Shown in pieces: positions 26,001 to 34,125 of a stretch of 64,000 bases of DNA (the first letter of the stretch is position 1; the number at the start of each line of letters is the position of its first letter). A program made the position numbers and the translations under genes. This stretch comes from Sulfurimicrobium sp964552675 (lineage in GTDB: Bacteria > Pseudomonadota > Gammaproteobacteria > Burkholderiales > Sulfuricellaceae), in NCBI GenBank assembly GCA_964552675.1, contig CAZKHJ010000011.1, positions 1 through 64,000 on the forward strand, written 5' to 3'. A model generated the notes under the pieces. It had not been told where the DNA came from and made no database searches. It was given only the letters and a program-made list of their open reading frames with translations.

Positions 26001-26307
26001 GCATGCCGCTATAAGAAAGGGCGTGCGCGAGATCAATCAGACAAACAGCAAGAAACCCCGCGCCGAGCACGAAAAGATGGCTGTTGTTACGTGTGTTACG
26101 CAAGCTCCAGGCAAGCAGGAACAGCATTGCCGATATGGTCATGGAGGCGAATTCAAGAACTGTATGGAGGGGCAGGTAATCAGAGGGCGCTGAAAAGAAC
26201 TTCCAGGCCGGCAACATGCTGCCAAATATCAGCAGCAAGGTGAGCATCAGTACCCATATTGCGGGCACGTACTGAGTGGAGATGGTTTTTACAGGTGCTA
26301 TTGTCAT
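23092..26307 (-). CDS. Hybrid histidine kinase MASE3-PAS-PAS-HisKA-HATPase-REC-Hpt
   Basis: 1071-residue membrane phosphorelay kinase. Order: a MASE3-like membrane sensor (about residues 15-265, seven to eight helices, 'AMFFTLYADVTDLFNLLGHV'-type core), PAS (about 285-400), a second PAS (about 425-545), HisKA with H in 'FLANMSHEIRTPLNAVLG', HATPase_c (N box 'ILTNLLSNSIKFTHGG', 'DSGIGMNEEQ', 'GSGLGLAIS'), a receiver with Asp in 'IVLMDIQMPVMDG' and a C-terminal Hpt with His in 'FIAHNLKGLGGSLM'. All phosphotransfer residues are present. The start is 1 base after the upstream kinase stop. Being terminal, its Hpt could pass phosphate to the receivers of the same operon. Confidence 0.93.
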   Translation of the reverse strand: MTIAPVKTISTQYVPAIWVLMLTLLLIFGSMLPAWKFFSAPSDYLPLHTVLEFASMTISAMLFLLAWSLRNTRNNSHLFVLGAGFLAVCLIDLAHALSYSGMPALITPSGAEKAINFWLAGRYATAGIMLYIALTQVRSWPAMARHIALLGFLAFAGVVWWLVIGHAAWLPRTFIPGQGLTAFKIGSEYLLGLLYATAAILLFRQSRETCDPSLRWLSAAAWVLGLAEMFFTLYADVTDLFNLLGHVYKAIAYLMIYRAIFETYVRAPYAELDQERSELRKFSLAVEQSPESIVITNLDGKIEYVNQTFIRKTGYSREEAIGKNPRVLQSGKTPPEVYQGLWDSLNRGLIWRGEFTNKKKDGTEYVEKAQIAPIRQPDGQITNYLAIKEDITEHKANEAELNTYRENLETLVAERTAELAHNEARTRSILKTMADGVVQINSQGTILAINDAVLELFAYEEHELIGQNVKILMPEPYHSEHDDYLQRYQASRSSKIIGKRVEVSGKRKDGFIFPLELVVNEVPDDSGSTYIGVLHDITQRKVAEQQLLKAKEAAETAARTKSDFLANMSHEIRTPLNAVLGLAQIGLRDSAGRKSGETFRRITDAGEHLLALINDILDISRLDAGRLKVETHPFALASVLDSVISLVANRAEAKGLLLVPRLAPDLPPWVAGDALRLSQILTNLLSNSIKFTHGGEIFLCVACEGDKIFFRVTDSGIGMNEEQMGRLFKAFEQADASTTREYGGSGLGLAISRNLANLMGGDIHVESSPGAGSSFTLQLHMAASNAPEHPAGTPSASAAPRLTGFSVLAADDVEINRLILEDLLVHEGAHVVFATNGKQAIERLEEAGASAFDIVLMDIQMPVMDGFAATRRIREMAPALPVIGLTAHALSEEREKCLAAGMVEHVTKPININLLVNAILHHAQPAAPHQPAIQKTQADGKVPEEVNHVQENSQIDWTALHARYQERPIFIEKLARTMIDSHAQTPARLRSMAAQKDLPAIAFIAHNLKGLGGSLMASNMQKLATAAEAAARKGEADAFDLTEELSAAMQKLLDELAAHYPLQDKTNHISE

Positions 26308-26308
26308 T

Positions 26309-28978
26309 TCAGGAGACGATCCTCAGCTTCCGAATCTGTTGAATCAATAAACGGGTATCTAACGGCTTGTACATGAATGCCGCTATTCCATTGCTTGCCG
26401 CTGTTTCCGGGGTGGCGAGTTCGCTGTATCCAGTGCACAGGATGACCGGCAAATCCGGGCGCAACTCAAGCAGTTTCCCGGCCAGGTGCATTCCAGAAAG
26501 CACGGGCATGCTTTCGTCGGTAATCACAATGTCAATGCGGGCCGGATCGGCTGAAAATGCAGCCAATGCCGCTTCAGGCTGATTGAAGGAAACCACCGAA
26601 GCACCCATGAGGGTCAATAATTCGTGCATCATGGCCGTGATTGCCTGCTCGTCATCCACCACCATGATGCGCAGGCCGGAAAGTGGCGTATCGCTGTCAT
26701 CACCTTTTCCCCCACTTTCCGCCAGAAGGGGATGGGCGTGGCCTGCGGCTGGCAGCAGCACGCTGAATCTTGTGCCCAGGCCTGGAATCGAGTCCACCAG
26801 AATGTGCCCACACGCTGCGTGTACAATCCCATGCACGACCGCAAGACCCATGCCGGTGCCTTTGCCCACTTCCTTGGTGGTAAAGAACGGGTTGAATATC
26901 TTGTGCATCAAATCAAGGGTAATCCCGCCGCCGCTATCGGCAACGGCAAGCTCGACAAAATTGCCGGAAAAACGCTGGTTGCAAGACGCGCAAATACAGT
27001 CGCCAATTTGCCTCATGTTCAGAAAAAAGTTGATGCTGCCATATTGTTCGATAGCATCACGCGCGTTGATCCCCAGATTAAGCAAGACCTGATGCAGCTG
27101 AACCGGCTGGATGGTGGCTTGCAAGTCATCTCCGGAACAAGTCAAACCGACTTCCATCGTGCTGGGAAGGGATGCGCGCAGCAAGGTTGTAACTTCCTTC
27201 ACGATCGGTGCCAGCAGAATGGTGGGGGTTTCGCCCTCCTGAGTTTCATGTGATTGCCGGCCAAAAAGCATCATCTGCGCAATCAATTCCTTCGCGCGAT
27301 TGCTGGCCGCAAGCACTTCATCCAGATAGCGTATTGCTTGCGCAGAAGCGGTTTCCTTTTGCAAAACATGCTGGGTCAGTTCGGCATACCCCCTGATGGC
27401 GCCCAGGATGTTGTTGAAATCGTGCGCTATCCCGCTGGTCAAATGGCCGATGGCTTCCAGCTTGGAGGAATGCGCCAACTGGGCGTTGATCTGGCGCTCC
27501 CGTTCTTCGCTGGCCTTGCGCTGGGTAATGTCCTCGATCACGGAAATGTGGTAGCCGGGTTTTTCCCCCTCGTGCCACAATGGCACAAGGGATTGGTGCA
27601 CATGGGTGACTGTTCCATCCGGTTTGAGAAGGCGCTTTTCCATGGAAAAACCCTGGAGCTGGCCCGCCTTGAGCTTTGCCCGGTAATCGAGGTCGGCCAG
27701 CAAATCTTCCGGATGGGTAAAGTCCCTGAAACTTCTGTTCATAACCTGCTTGCAGGATAGTCCCACAATATCGCAGTAATTCTGGTTGACGCTGATGTAT
27801 CTTTCGCTATTGCTGTCAACCAGTGCGATTCCTAGCGGCGCATGCTGAAAAATCATGCGGAAACGGTATTCGCTTTCGCGTAATGCTGTTTCTGCGCGCT
27901 TGAGTTCGGTGACATCATCGTGAATGATAATAGCCTCGCTGACAGCCCCGGTTTTGTCCAGAATCGGATAGGCGAAGGAACGTATGATGCGGTCGTTGGC
28001 GGGGCCACGCAGTACTTCGTTTTCAGCCGGGTTGTAGTTGAAGGGGGGTATCTCCGTGGCTTTGCCCGAAAGCACGCGCTGGATCTGGGAAACAACCTCG
28101 TTTTCCTGTAGTTGCCGATCCTGCATAAGATCGTAATTCTGTATTGCTTTTGGTGATATTCCCCACAGGTTTTCAAAAGCCGGGTTGGTCTGGCTGACTT
28201 TCCCCGCTGGGGAAATCAGCATCATGCTGAGCGGCGACTGCTGGAAAATCGATTTGAAGCGATTTTCCGAGGCAAGGATGCGGTTGCGCGAATCTCGGTT
28301 CAGCGCTGCGCTCATGACGACGACCAGCGCAAAATAGCCGTATGCGCCTAACGGGACGAAGTCGATCACCTGGTTCCGGACCAGAATTCCGTGTATGGTC
28401 GTGATCATCCAGATCATGGTGCCCACGGCCAGGCCGAGAAACGGTCCGTTGCGGTTCCTGCGGTGGGCCTGGATGAAGGAGATCAAGGCAAACAGCAGGA
28501 CGCAGACATAATACAGGGATGCCGCGAGAAGCCAGCCGCCCTTGCGGCCATAAGGCATGACGATGGTTTCGCCAAACGGCAGGAGAACCTGTTTCAGGCC
28601 AAGAATTTCATCGAACTGGATGCTGTGGGGAGACCTGAGATTGAGGCTGACGAACACGACAGCCAGGAGCAGCAAAGCCTTGCCCCATTGGCGGCCGCGC
28701 TGGCTGGCCGATTCCATGGCCAGCAAGGTAAGGAAGATGGCGAACCCGCCAACGAAGAACAGTTGCCATTTCAAGGCGGTGGCCATTTGCGCCACATTGG
28801 CCGATTCCCAGCTTGACGCAAGGGTGATTTCGAACAGCCCGGCAAAAAAGCTCAATGCGGAAAACAGCAAATGCCTTCTGTCCAATGGCCTGAAACCGGC
28901 AAAAAAATGGTGCATGCTCGAATAGAGGCAGGCGCCGCCCAACGCATACATACTGTGAACCCAATAGCTGTGCATCAT
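26309..28978 (-). CDS. Hybrid histidine kinase with membrane sensor, PAS domains and receiver
   Basis: About 889 residues. A six- to seven-helix N-terminal membrane region (about 1-245) precedes PAS domains (about 265-380, 385-505), a HisKA with the His in 'LTSGIAHDFNNILGAIRGY' (HDFNN class), HATPase_c ('LNLGINARDAIEQY' N box, 'TTKEVGKGTGMGLAVVHGIV') and a C-terminal receiver with Asp in 'IVITDESMPVLSGM'. The start at 28978 is chosen because it shares ATGA with the upstream gene stop and the residues before it have no support. No Hpt domain here; the neighbouring kinase has one. Ligand unknown. Confidence 0.9.
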   Translation of the reverse strand: MMHSYWVHSMYALGGACLYSSMHHFFAGFRPLDRRHLLFSALSFFAGLFEITLASSWESANVAQMATALKWQLFFVGGFAIFLTLLAMESASQRGRQWGKALLLLAVVFVSLNLRSPHSIQFDEILGLKQVLLPFGETIVMPYGRKGGWLLAASLYYVCVLLFALISFIQAHRRNRNGPFLGLAVGTMIWMITTIHGILVRNQVIDFVPLGAYGYFALVVVMSAALNRDSRNRILASENRFKSIFQQSPLSMMLISPAGKVSQTNPAFENLWGISPKAIQNYDLMQDRQLQENEVVSQIQRVLSGKATEIPPFNYNPAENEVLRGPANDRIIRSFAYPILDKTGAVSEAIIIHDDVTELKRAETALRESEYRFRMIFQHAPLGIALVDSNSERYISVNQNYCDIVGLSCKQVMNRSFRDFTHPEDLLADLDYRAKLKAGQLQGFSMEKRLLKPDGTVTHVHQSLVPLWHEGEKPGYHISVIEDITQRKASEERERQINAQLAHSSKLEAIGHLTSGIAHDFNNILGAIRGYAELTQHVLQKETASAQAIRYLDEVLAASNRAKELIAQMMLFGRQSHETQEGETPTILLAPIVKEVTTLLRASLPSTMEVGLTCSGDDLQATIQPVQLHQVLLNLGINARDAIEQYGSINFFLNMRQIGDCICASCNQRFSGNFVELAVADSGGGITLDLMHKIFNPFFTTKEVGKGTGMGLAVVHGIVHAACGHILVDSIPGLGTRFSVLLPAAGHAHPLLAESGGKGDDSDTPLSGLRIMVVDDEQAITAMMHELLTLMGASVVSFNQPEAALAAFSADPARIDIVITDESMPVLSGMHLAGKLLELRPDLPVILCTGYSELATPETAASNGIAAFMYKPLDTRLLIQQIRKLRIVS

Positions 28979-29580
28979 TTTCCTGGCCTGGTTTGTGGGT
29001 CGGCCAGTAATTGCGGGCAGCATTGCGCGAGAATCTCCATCAGGGTCGCGATGGGCAGCGGTTTCAATAACACCTTGTCCGCCCCAGCGGTCAGCAGATC
29101 ATGCTCAATCGCCTGCCCGGAATAACCGGTAACCGCGAAAATCCGGGTGCCCGTAAAACGTGAGTCTGACCGTATCTGGCGGCATATGGCGGCGCCATCG
29201 AGGCCGGGCATGACATAATCAAGAAAGATGAGGTCGGGACGGAAATCCACCATGACCATGCCGGCCTGAAAGCCATCGGCCGCCAGCATGATTTCAGCTT
29301 CTGGCGCCAATGCTGAAAGTGCATCGGCGAGGTAGGAACGGAACTGGGTGTCGTCATCTACCAGCAGAATTCTGTGTGCATGGCTCGAAGCCGTTTGGAC
29401 CGGGTGATCCAGCAAAAGGCGTTCCACGTCTTCCCATAGATAGCGCCGGTGGCCGCCAGGCGTGATTTGGGGGTTTAGCCAGCCCTTTGATGCCCAGGAG
29501 CGTACCGTGACCGGCGATACGCCGAGGCGGCTGGCCACTTCAGCAGGGGAGAACAGTTTTTTGGATTCTTTCGTGCTCAT
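28975..29580 (-). CDS. MerR/excisionase-type HTH fused ahead of a receiver domain
   Basis: 201-residue regulator with the domains in the reverse of usual order. Residues about 8-55 are a winged helix-turn-helix of the MerR/BldC class ('FSPAEVASRLGVSPVTVRSW', 'GGHRRYLWEDV'). Residues about 70-190 are a receiver with the acidic pair in 'ILLVDDDTQFR', phosphoacceptor Asp in 'LIFLDYVMPGLDG' and Lys in 'VLLKPLPIATL'. Phosphorylation by the kinases beside it is the obvious hypothesis. It shares ATGA with the hybrid kinase downstream and follows the lone receiver gene by 42 bases. Confidence 0.88.
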   Translation of the reverse strand: MSTKESKKLFSPAEVASRLGVSPVTVRSWASKGWLNPQITPGGHRRYLWEDVERLLLDHPVQTASSHAHRILLVDDDTQFRSYLADALSALAPEAEIMLAADGFQAGMVMVDFRPDLIFLDYVMPGLDGAAICRQIRSDSRFTGTRIFAVTGYSGQAIEHDLLTAGADKVLLKPLPIATLMEILAQCCPQLLADPQTRPGK

Positions 29581-29622
29581 GTTTCTGCTCCAGTTATCCT
29601 GGGGACGCGCTGCTGCCCCCCT

Positions 29623-30003
29623 TTATGAAACATCCGGCCTGGCTATCACGTCGGCCAGATCATTCAGCCCAATCGGCTTCCGCAGTGCCGCAATGGCATT
29701 CAATCCATAGCGTCTGGCAAGGATATGGGCACTCTTCAGCAGGAAGGATTGATGGCCTGACATCAAAATGACACGGCCACGATATTGACGTTGGGCCAGC
29801 TGCCTCAGGAATTCAATGCCGTCCATGTAAGGCATGCTGAGATCGCAAAACAGCATGTCCGGCTTGGTGATGGCATGGTCCAGCAGAACCACTCCCTCTT
29901 CGCCATTGTTCGCGCTGAGCAGGTCTGACACGCCTAATGCCCGCAGCATGTCGCTGAGGCACGCCACGGTGTATTGATCATCGTCAAGCAGAAGCGCCTG
30001 CAT
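29623..30003 (-). CDS. Stand-alone receiver domain protein
   Basis: 126-residue CheY-like protein without output domain. Acidic pair in 'ALLLDDDQYTVACL' (about residues 6-8), Asp in 'MLFCDLSMPYMDGIEFL' (about residue 54), and the conserved Ser/Lys positions in 'VILMSGHQSF' and 'AALRKPIGL'. It probably shuttles phosphate within the phosphorelay or acts through protein contact. It lies between the HD-GYP gene and the HTH-receiver gene, same strand, 33 and 42 bases away. Confidence 0.88.
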   Translation of the reverse strand: MQALLLDDDQYTVACLSDMLRALGVSDLLSANNGEEGVVLLDHAITKPDMLFCDLSMPYMDGIEFLRQLAQRQYRGRVILMSGHQSFLLKSAHILARRYGLNAIAALRKPIGLNDLADVIARPDVS

Positions 30004-30036
30004 TCATTTCTCCAGAAAACATGCCAGGGCGGAATT

Positions 30037-31089
30037 TCATCTGCCCCATTTCAGTGCGCCGGTTGCTTCGATCGAGTCAAAAATCAGTTCGTCTTCGGTT
30101 GGGTCAATATGCTCTGGCAGCCGGAGCAATTCGGGTTCGGTGCGCAAAAGCCGGATAAATTCATCCATCAGTGCCGGGTCACGCCAGCCGCGCGCTGTTT
30201 CGAGCTCCAGTTCCGCAATAATCTGCTCATGATGCATTGCCTTTTTATAGGGGCGTTCGGAAGCAAGCGCGTCATAAATATCGAGAATCTGGAATACCCG
30301 CGCCAGAAAGGGGATGTCTTCCCCGGAAAGTTTGTATGGGTATCCGCTCCCGTCCCAGCGTTCATGATGATGCAGGATAATCGGCACGACATTCTTCATC
30401 GAAGCGAGCCCCTGGCAAAGGTGGGCGCCGATATTGGTGTGCTCGCGCATGACAGACCATTCCTCGTCGAGGAGCGGGCCGGTTTTGAGCAAAATACTGT
30501 CAGGTATGCCAAGCTTGCCAATGTCATGAAGTATTCCGCCACGGCGCAATGCTTCCAGTTGCGCTTCACTCAAGCCAAGACGCCGGCCAAACATCGTAGC
30601 CATGTGGGAAAGCCGCGTGCAATGGTTGCCCGTGGTTTCATCCTTGGCTTCGACCATGCGCGCCAGCGCGAACAATAGCGCTTCCGCGCTATCCAGCTGG
30701 TCTGTCAGGCGTTTGCTGTGGGCGGCTGACCTGATACGGGCGCAAAGCTCCAGCGGGCTGTAGGGTTTATGGATAAAATCTGTAGCGCCTGCGGCAAAGC
30801 TTTTGGCGAGTTCGTGGCTGTCATTCGTCCCGGTCACCATGATGATGGGCACTAGCGGGCGGGATAAATCATTGCGGATTCGCTCGCATACCTCATCTCC
30901 GTCCATGTATGGCATGCGCTTGTCTGTCAGGATGACATCAAACTCCTGTCGCGCCACTTTTTTTAGCGCCTCCATGCCGTTCTGCGCTTCCTCTATGGTA
31001 AAACTCATCCCTGAGTTTTCCAGAACATCACGTAACAGCAGGCGCTGTAATGGTTCATCCTCAATAATCAGGATTTTATAAGCTTCCAT
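30037..31089 (-). CDS. Receiver-HD-GYP response regulator (c-di-GMP phosphodiesterase)
   Basis: About 350 residues. N-terminal receiver (about 5-125: acidic pair in 'ILIIEDEPLQR', Asp in 'VILTDKRMPYMDGDEV', Lys in 'FIHKPYSPLEL') followed by an HD-GYP domain (about 150-345) with 'GILHDIGKLGIPDSILLKTG' and 'HHERWDGSGYPYKLSGEDIP'. All metal-ligand motifs and the GYP loop are intact, so c-di-GMP hydrolysis is expected. The ATG at 31089 is chosen over an upstream in-frame ATG; the receiver begins right after it. First gene of the signalling run. A TTGACA-type promoter with an overlapping inverted repeat lies upstream at 31116-31153. Confidence 0.92.
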   Translation of the reverse strand: MEAYKILIIEDEPLQRLLLRDVLENSGMSFTIEEAQNGMEALKKVARQEFDVILTDKRMPYMDGDEVCERIRNDLSRPLVPIIMVTGTNDSHELAKSFAAGATDFIHKPYSPLELCARIRSAAHSKRLTDQLDSAEALLFALARMVEAKDETTGNHCTRLSHMATMFGRRLGLSEAQLEALRRGGILHDIGKLGIPDSILLKTGPLLDEEWSVMREHTNIGAHLCQGLASMKNVVPIILHHHERWDGSGYPYKLSGEDIPFLARVFQILDIYDALASERPYKKAMHHEQIIAELELETARGWRDPALMDEFIRLLRTEPELLRLPEHIDPTEDELIFDSIEATGALKWGR

Positions 31090-31115
31090 GATGTTCTCAT
31101 TAAATGGCGCCATAT

Positions 31116-31144
31116 CGATATTAACGATAATGTCGTTAATATCG
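31116..31144. promoter_or_regulatory. Perfect 12-bp inverted repeat, operator candidate
   Basis: The arm cgatattaacga (31116-31127) and its exact inverse complement tcgttaatatcg (31133-31144) are separated by the 5 bases taatg. The repeat covers the spacer end and -10 of the minus-strand promoter for the HD-GYP gene and lies 120 bases upstream of relA on the other strand. A dimeric DNA-binding protein would fit; no regulator can be named from sequence alone. Confidence 0.7.
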
Positions 31145-31153
31145 CTTTGTCAA
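31124..31153 (-). promoter_or_regulatory. Predicted sigma-70 promoter of the signalling run
   Basis: On the minus strand a perfect -35 TTGACA (31153-31148) is followed by an 18-base spacer and TATCGT (31129-31124), which matches the -10 consensus at four of six positions. Initiation near 31118 would give a leader of about 29 bases before the HD-GYP start at 31089. Confidence 0.5.
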
Positions 31154-31263
31154 ATCTTATTGCATTTGACATTATTTCGCCCTTGAACCCAACCCAATAA
31201 TGCGAAGACCGCCTATACGGCGCGCAGTTTTTTTCCGAATCATAACCGGGCTATCATGGAGAT

Positions 31264-33465
31264 ATGGTTACCCTGACGAATAAATCCATTATTTCTGCCC
31301 ATAGCACAGGTCTTGATGCCTGGCTGAAAATCATGACGGGCCATTTCGGCATGGCTGAAATGAACATGATCCGCAGCGCGGCTGATCTGGCTGCCAGCGT
31401 TTGTGCCGGCAGGGCAGCCGCGACCGGCGCCCCCCTGCTTGATCATGCCCTGGGCACGGCGTCGATTCTTGCCACCCAGAACATGGATGCAGAGAGCATC
31501 ATCGCCGCCGTGCTGCAGGGCAGTCTGAATGATGCGCCGGAAATGGCCGAAAAGATCGGGGCTGAATTTGGTCCCGGCGTGGTCAAACTGATTGACGGCG
31601 TGGCGCGCATGGGCCTGATGCGCGAAGTCAGCGAAACGGCTGCCAGCGGCAAGGACAAGAAGGACAGCAGCGCCCAGATCGAGGCTTTGCGCAAGATGCT
31701 GCTGGCCATGGTGGAAGACATCCGTGTTGTCTTGATCAAACTGGCGGAGCGCACCCAGACCATGCGTGAACTGCCGGGGGCAGACGAGGGCCTGCGCCGG
31801 CGCATTGCCCGCGAAACCCAGGATATTTTCGCGCCGCTGGCCAACCGTCTGGGGGTGTGGCAGGTGAAATGGGAGCTGGAAGACCTGTCCTTCCGTTTTC
31901 TCGAACCCGCGCTCTACAAGAAGATCGCCAAACTGCTGGATGAAAAACGGCTGGACCGTGAGCGCTATATCAATGACGTGATGGCGCGGCTGAAAGGCGA
32001 GCTGGAGCGGAATGGCGTGCGCCATGCCGAGGTCAGTGGACGGCCCAAGCACATTTACAGCATCTACAAGAAGATGAAGCGCAAGAAAGTGGATTTTTCC
32101 GAGGTCTACGACGTGCGCGCGGTGCGGGTGCTGGTGGACGAGCTCAAGGACTGCTATACCGCGCTGGGCGTGGTGCATGGTTTGTGGCAGCCGATTCCGA
32201 GCGAATTCGACGACTACATCGCCCACCCCAAGGGCAACAACTACCGCTCCCTGCACACAGCCGTGATCGGCCCGGAAGAAAAGGCGCTGGAAGTCCAGAT
32301 CCGCACCCGCGACATGCACAACCATGCCGAACTCGGCGTGGCGGCGCACTGGCGCTATAAGGAAGGCGGCAAGCAGGACGCGCGTTTCGAGGAAAAAATC
32401 GCCTGGCTGCGCCAGATCATGGAATGGAAGGAGGACGTGCAGGACGCCGGCGAACTGATGGAACAGTTCAAGACCAGCCTGTTCGTCGACACCATTTACG
32501 TACTGACGCCGCAGGGGCGCGTGATTGCGTTGCCGCAGGGCGCGACGCCGGTGGATTTCGCCTACCACGTGCATACCGATCTCGGCCATCGCTGCCGGGG
32601 CGCCAAGGTGGATGGCAGCATCGTGCCGCTGACCTTCAAATTGCACAACGGCCAGCGGGTGGAAATCATCTCCGCCAAGCAGGGCGGCCCCAGCCGCGAC
32701 TGGCTCAGCCCGACACTGGGCTTTGCCGCAAGCGGGCGCACCCGCGCCAAAATCCGCCAGTGGTTCAACGCCCAGCATTATGAGGAAAACGTGGCCGAGG
32801 GCCGTGCCGCACTGGAAAAAGAAATACATCGGCTCGGCACAGCCTTTCCCAACCTGGAAAAACTGGCGCAGAAAAATGGCTTCCCCAAGCCTGACGACCT
32901 GTTTGCTGCCATTGGCCGCAATCACGTCACTGCCCGTGAAATCATGGCCAGCGCCCAGGATGAGCCTAAATCTCCGGCCGGGGAAGATGAATGGCAGGTA
33001 ACCGCGCGCAGTGCGATGCCCGCCAAGGCAGGCGTGCTGGTGGTGGGCGTGGGTGATCTGCTGACCGCCATGGCCAAATGCTGCAAGCCGGTTCCACCCG
33101 ACCCTATTGTCGGTTTTGTCACCCGGGGCCGGGGGGTGGCGATCCATCGCCAGGACTGCTCCAATATCGTGCATCTGCCGGAAAACAGGCAGGAGCGGCT
33201 GCTCCCGGCAAGCTGGGGTGGCAAGACTGGCGGCGGCTATGAAGTGGACATGGAAATCGAGGCACAGGATCGCCAGGGGCTGTTGCGTGACGTTTCAGAT
33301 GTGCTGATGCGGGAAAAGGTCAATGTCACCGCCGTCAACACCCAGAGCCGCGGCGAGCGCGCGCGCATGAGCTTTACCGCGCAGGTGGCGGACAGCGAAC
33401 AACTGGCCAGGATTCTGGGGCTGATCCGCGAAATCGGCGGGGTGATGCAGGCGCGGCGGAAATAG
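31264..33465 (+). CDS. relA: (p)ppGpp synthetase RelA
   Basis: Ribosome-linked stringent-response enzyme making pppGpp from GTP and ATP. The 733-residue protein has a pseudo-hydrolase N-terminus: the HD motif is replaced ('VLQGSLND' where active hydrolases have HD followed by ED). The synthetase domain carries 'SEFDDYIAHPKGNNYRSLHT', and the EFDD is the EXDD motif of RelA rather than the RXKD of SpoT. Then TGS (about 405-465, 'VYVLTPQGRVIALPQG'-type), a zinc-finger-like segment 'MAKCCKPVPPDPIVGF' and a C-terminal ACT. ggag precedes the ATG at 31264. A terminator follows its stop. Confidence 0.95.
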   Translation: MVTLTNKSIISAHSTGLDAWLKIMTGHFGMAEMNMIRSAADLAASVCAGRAAATGAPLLDHALGTASILATQNMDAESIIAAVLQGSLNDAPEMAEKIGAEFGPGVVKLIDGVARMGLMREVSETAASGKDKKDSSAQIEALRKMLLAMVEDIRVVLIKLAERTQTMRELPGADEGLRRRIARETQDIFAPLANRLGVWQVKWELEDLSFRFLEPALYKKIAKLLDEKRLDRERYINDVMARLKGELERNGVRHAEVSGRPKHIYSIYKKMKRKKVDFSEVYDVRAVRVLVDELKDCYTALGVVHGLWQPIPSEFDDYIAHPKGNNYRSLHTAVIGPEEKALEVQIRTRDMHNHAELGVAAHWRYKEGGKQDARFEEKIAWLRQIMEWKEDVQDAGELMEQFKTSLFVDTIYVLTPQGRVIALPQGATPVDFAYHVHTDLGHRCRGAKVDGSIVPLTFKLHNGQRVEIISAKQGGPSRDWLSPTLGFAASGRTRAKIRQWFNAQHYEENVAEGRAALEKEIHRLGTAFPNLEKLAQKNGFPKPDDLFAAIGRNHVTAREIMASAQDEPKSPAGEDEWQVTARSAMPAKAGVLVVGVGDLLTAMAKCCKPVPPDPIVGFVTRGRGVAIHRQDCSNIVHLPENRQERLLPASWGGKTGGGYEVDMEIEAQDRQGLLRDVSDVLMREKVNVTAVNTQSRGERARMSFTAQVADSEQLARILGLIREIGGVMQARRK

Positions 33466-33491
33466 AAAACGCCGGTCGGAACCGGCGTTTT
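33466..33491. terminator. Bidirectional terminator between relA and tRNA-Ala
   Basis: aaaacgccggt (33466-33476), cgga loop, accggcgtttt (33481-33491). A perfect 11-bp stem with an A-tract before and T-tract after can stop transcription on both strands. It starts at the base after the relA stop and serves the minus-strand tRNA-Ala as well. Confidence 0.88.
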
Positions 33492-33497
33492 CATGTT

Positions 33498-33573
<76 letters not shown>

Positions 33574-33609
33574 GAAACGTTGCGCATTCTAGCAGGATCG
33601 AGGGCGAAG

Positions 33610-34110
33610 TCAAGGCCGCCAGTAACGGCGATGGTACGGCCAATTCCAGAAGGGATCGTGCCACGGGTAGGGGGGCGTGGCAGCCACGGGCCAGAGGTGA
33701 AGGGCTTCAACCCTGAGGCGAGGGAAGACGATTTCGTGGTCGCCTATGTTTCCCTTGATTGGCTCCTCCAGCGTGCCGACAACGGTCAGCTTGCGCATGG
33801 CGGCATACACCGAGGGTTCATGGAATCCCTTGGCGCACGCGATGAAGCGGCCGCCGGTGCGGTCACTGTCGAGGGGTTCGCCGCCCGTGTCCAGCGGGCG
33901 GCTGGAAATCTCGAAACAGGTTTCGCCCTTGCCTGGCCTGGTTTCGATGATCAGCCCGCCCCAGCGCACGGTTGCGCCGATGTGTTGCGGTGTAGTGGCG
34001 TCGGCCGGAGCGAGAGCCGCAACGGCGCGGTTCGTGGCCGGAAGGGGAGCGGTGGCGCAGGCTGCGGTCAGGGCCGGGAGAAAAAGTGCCAGCAGGAAGC
34101 GCAGGTTCAT
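33610..34110 (-). CDS. Slp family outer-membrane lipoprotein
   Basis: Predicted lipoprotein of about 166 residues. It opens MNLRFLLALFLPALTAAC with a lipobox (LTAAC, Cys at 18), so the mature protein starts at that Cys and would be sorted by the Lol system. The Slp-like core has 'HIGATVRWGGLIIETRPG', 'ETCFEISSRPL', 'GGRFIACAKGFHEP' and 'LTVVGTLEEPIKGNIGDHEI'. In enterobacteria Slp proteins are stationary-phase and carbon-starvation induced; the role here is unknown. A second in-frame ATG at 34125 starts immediately after the upstream gene stop and is an alternative. Confidence 0.83.
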   Translation of the reverse strand: MNLRFLLALFLPALTAACATAPLPATNRAVAALAPADATTPQHIGATVRWGGLIIETRPGKGETCFEISSRPLDTGGEPLDSDRTGGRFIACAKGFHEPSVYAAMRKLTVVGTLEEPIKGNIGDHEIVFPRLRVEALHLWPVAATPPYPWHDPFWNWPYHRRYWRP

Positions 34111-34125
34111 GGCGGAGATGCTCAT

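Noticed and set aside
31166..31171. A plus-strand TTGACA as a relA -35.
   Set aside because: No -10 hexamer at 16-19 bases downstream.
31240..33174. Long open frame (644 codons) antisense to relA.
   Set aside because: It is the complement of a GC-rich real gene; codon phase, composition and lack of any family mark it as a shadow.
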